From Hungatella hathewayi WAL-18680 (GTDB taxonomy: Bacteria > Bacillota > Clostridia > Lachnospirales > Lachnospiraceae): a DNA stretch of 64,000 nucleotides. Under the pieces are notes generated by a model that worked only from the letters and a program-made list of their open reading frames with translations, was not told the origin of the DNA and searched no databases. The stretch covers positions 1 to 64,000 of the forward strand of contig NZ_JH379027.1 in the NCBI RefSeq assembly GCF_000235505.1. The letters are read 5' to 3'. Position 1 is the first letter of the stretch. Each line of letters begins with the position of its first letter. Below are positions 63,408-64,000 of the stretch, piece after piece. Position numbers and translations under genes: made by a program.

Positions 63408-64000
63408 ATGCAGGATTCTTTAAATATTCATGTGTTGCAGCGTGATGAAACAGGAGTTTTGAATCCGGTGGATACCGCTGCGGAGGAACTGATGCTGCCC
63501 TCTGATCTGGAGGACAGCCGGGCTGAGACAAAGGAAAAGGACGAGGATGAAATACAGGAAGAGGATGAAAAACGCATGGAGCATGAAGCTTCCGAAGCTA
63601 GACGTAAAGAAAAATGGGAGGCAAGGCAGCAGGCAAAAAAGAAAGCAGAGCAGGAACAGCAGGACAGATTAAAAACCATGGACAACGATGAGGTCATGGC
63701 CGCTTCTATGAAGCGTGTCAGCGCCGATACGGAGCGGCTGACACGGCGGAATATGAAGGAGTGTGTGTCGGAGCATATACAGACTCTGTGCCTGGAAAGC
63801 CCGGATTTTGCCCGGTTGGTTATGCACCCTAGGAAAAATATGATTCACTGCTTCAGATACATTTACCGCAGAGCCAAAGATTTTATTGAGCAGGAAATGA
63901 AGAATAACAATGTCGAACTAACAACAGGATTATATGGTGAGGATGTGCCGGACGACCTCTGTTATCAGTGGGCCGAGGATTATTTCAGAGATTTGGACGC
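63408..64000 (+). CDS. PcfK-like protein (partial, cut by window end)
   Basis: The frame is open from ATG 63,408 (AAAAGGAG before it) to the window end, 197 codons. A charged coiled-coil (about 40-95, rich in E, K, R, Q) precedes a domain with HPRKNMIHCFRYIYRRAKDF and YQWAEDYFRDL, the PcfK pattern. PcfK-type proteins are found beside relaxosome genes of conjugative plasmids and ICEs. The conjugation genes are expected beyond the edge. Confidence 0.75.
   Translation, partial: MQDSLNIHVLQRDETGVLNPVDTAAEELMLPSDLEDSRAETKEKDEDEIQEEDEKRMEHEASEARRKEKWEARQQAKKKAEQEQQDRLKTMDNDEVMAASMKRVSADTERLTRRNMKECVSEHIQTLCLESPDFARLVMHPRKNMIHCFRYIYRRAKDFIEQEMKNNNVELTTGLYGEDVPDDLCYQWAEDYFRDLD

Noticed and set aside
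30352-64000. CRISPR array or restriction/abortive-infection system in the island
   Set aside because: No regularly spaced repeats and no methylase, nuclease-toxin or Cas motifs were found.

Overview
The window comes from a low-to-mid GC Gram-positive anaerobe of the Clostridia, most likely a Lachnospiraceae (Clostridium cluster XIVa) member. The evidence is the partial 16S sequence, the dnaA-dnaN-S4-recF-gyrB-gyrA order, the rpmH-rnpA-yidD-yidC-jag-mnmE-mnmG-rsmG-parA-parB order, parS sites of the Spo0J type, and families typical of that group (two-subunit class I fumarase, Na+-pumping decarboxylase beta subunit, DUF3881, DUF4446). I cannot fix the genus.

Bases 1-30,351 are core chromosome around the replication origin. 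An rRNA operon (5' part of 16S) and tRNA-Ser(GCU) run leftward. Then come plsC, fumarase, a GntR-ABC operon and a decarboxylase beta subunit with a tiny gamma-like partner. The replication operon dnaA to gyrA also runs leftward. DnaA boxes lie on both sides of dnaA (about 14,059-14,167 and 15,661-15,862), so oriC looks bipartite. Rightward from oriC are an ECF S-component gene, rpmH and the RNA/membrane-insertion/tRNA-modification operon, two perfect parS sites flanking an alpha/beta hydrolase, parAB, DUF4446, gdhA, a DUF3881 gene and tRNA-Arg(CCU).

From 30,352 to the end the window is an accessory island of the ICE type, inserted beside tRNA-Arg(CCU) only about 15 kb from oriC and running off the right edge. 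It starts with a tyrosine integrase and excisionase, next to an array of TGCTAATA repeats. Its cargo is: (i) a BlaI/M56-protease cassette with a secreted paralogue of the M56 ectodomain, a possible lactococcin-972-like secreted protein and a MacB-like membrane protein; (ii) a small sigma factor, a UviB/BhlA-type holin and a large peptidoglycan-binding/CHAP protein with a hydrophobic tail, an arrangement like the clostridial uviA-uviB-bcn and tcdR-tcdE loci; (iii) two genes or operons (a YARHG membrane protein and KtrB-KtrA) each behind a look-alike leader made of promoter, short coupled ORF and internal terminator; (iv) small envelope, acetyltransferase, hydrolase and TetR genes; (v) an ICE sigma/HTH pair; (vi) CstA with a LytS/LytTR two-component system. 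The right end holds a DNA-processing and conjugation-associated module: YqaJ nuclease, RecD2-like helicase, an unknown protein, a zinc-finger/TOPRIM primase-like protein, DUF5688 and a PcfK-like protein cut by the window edge.

The best candidates for a little-described system are the sigma/holin/CHAP locus (36.8-40.4 kb), the BlaI/M56/secreted-peptide cassette (32.8-36.7 kb) and the twin coupled-leader modules (40.6 and 48.1 kb). All functional assignments are from reading the sequence; no database search was run.
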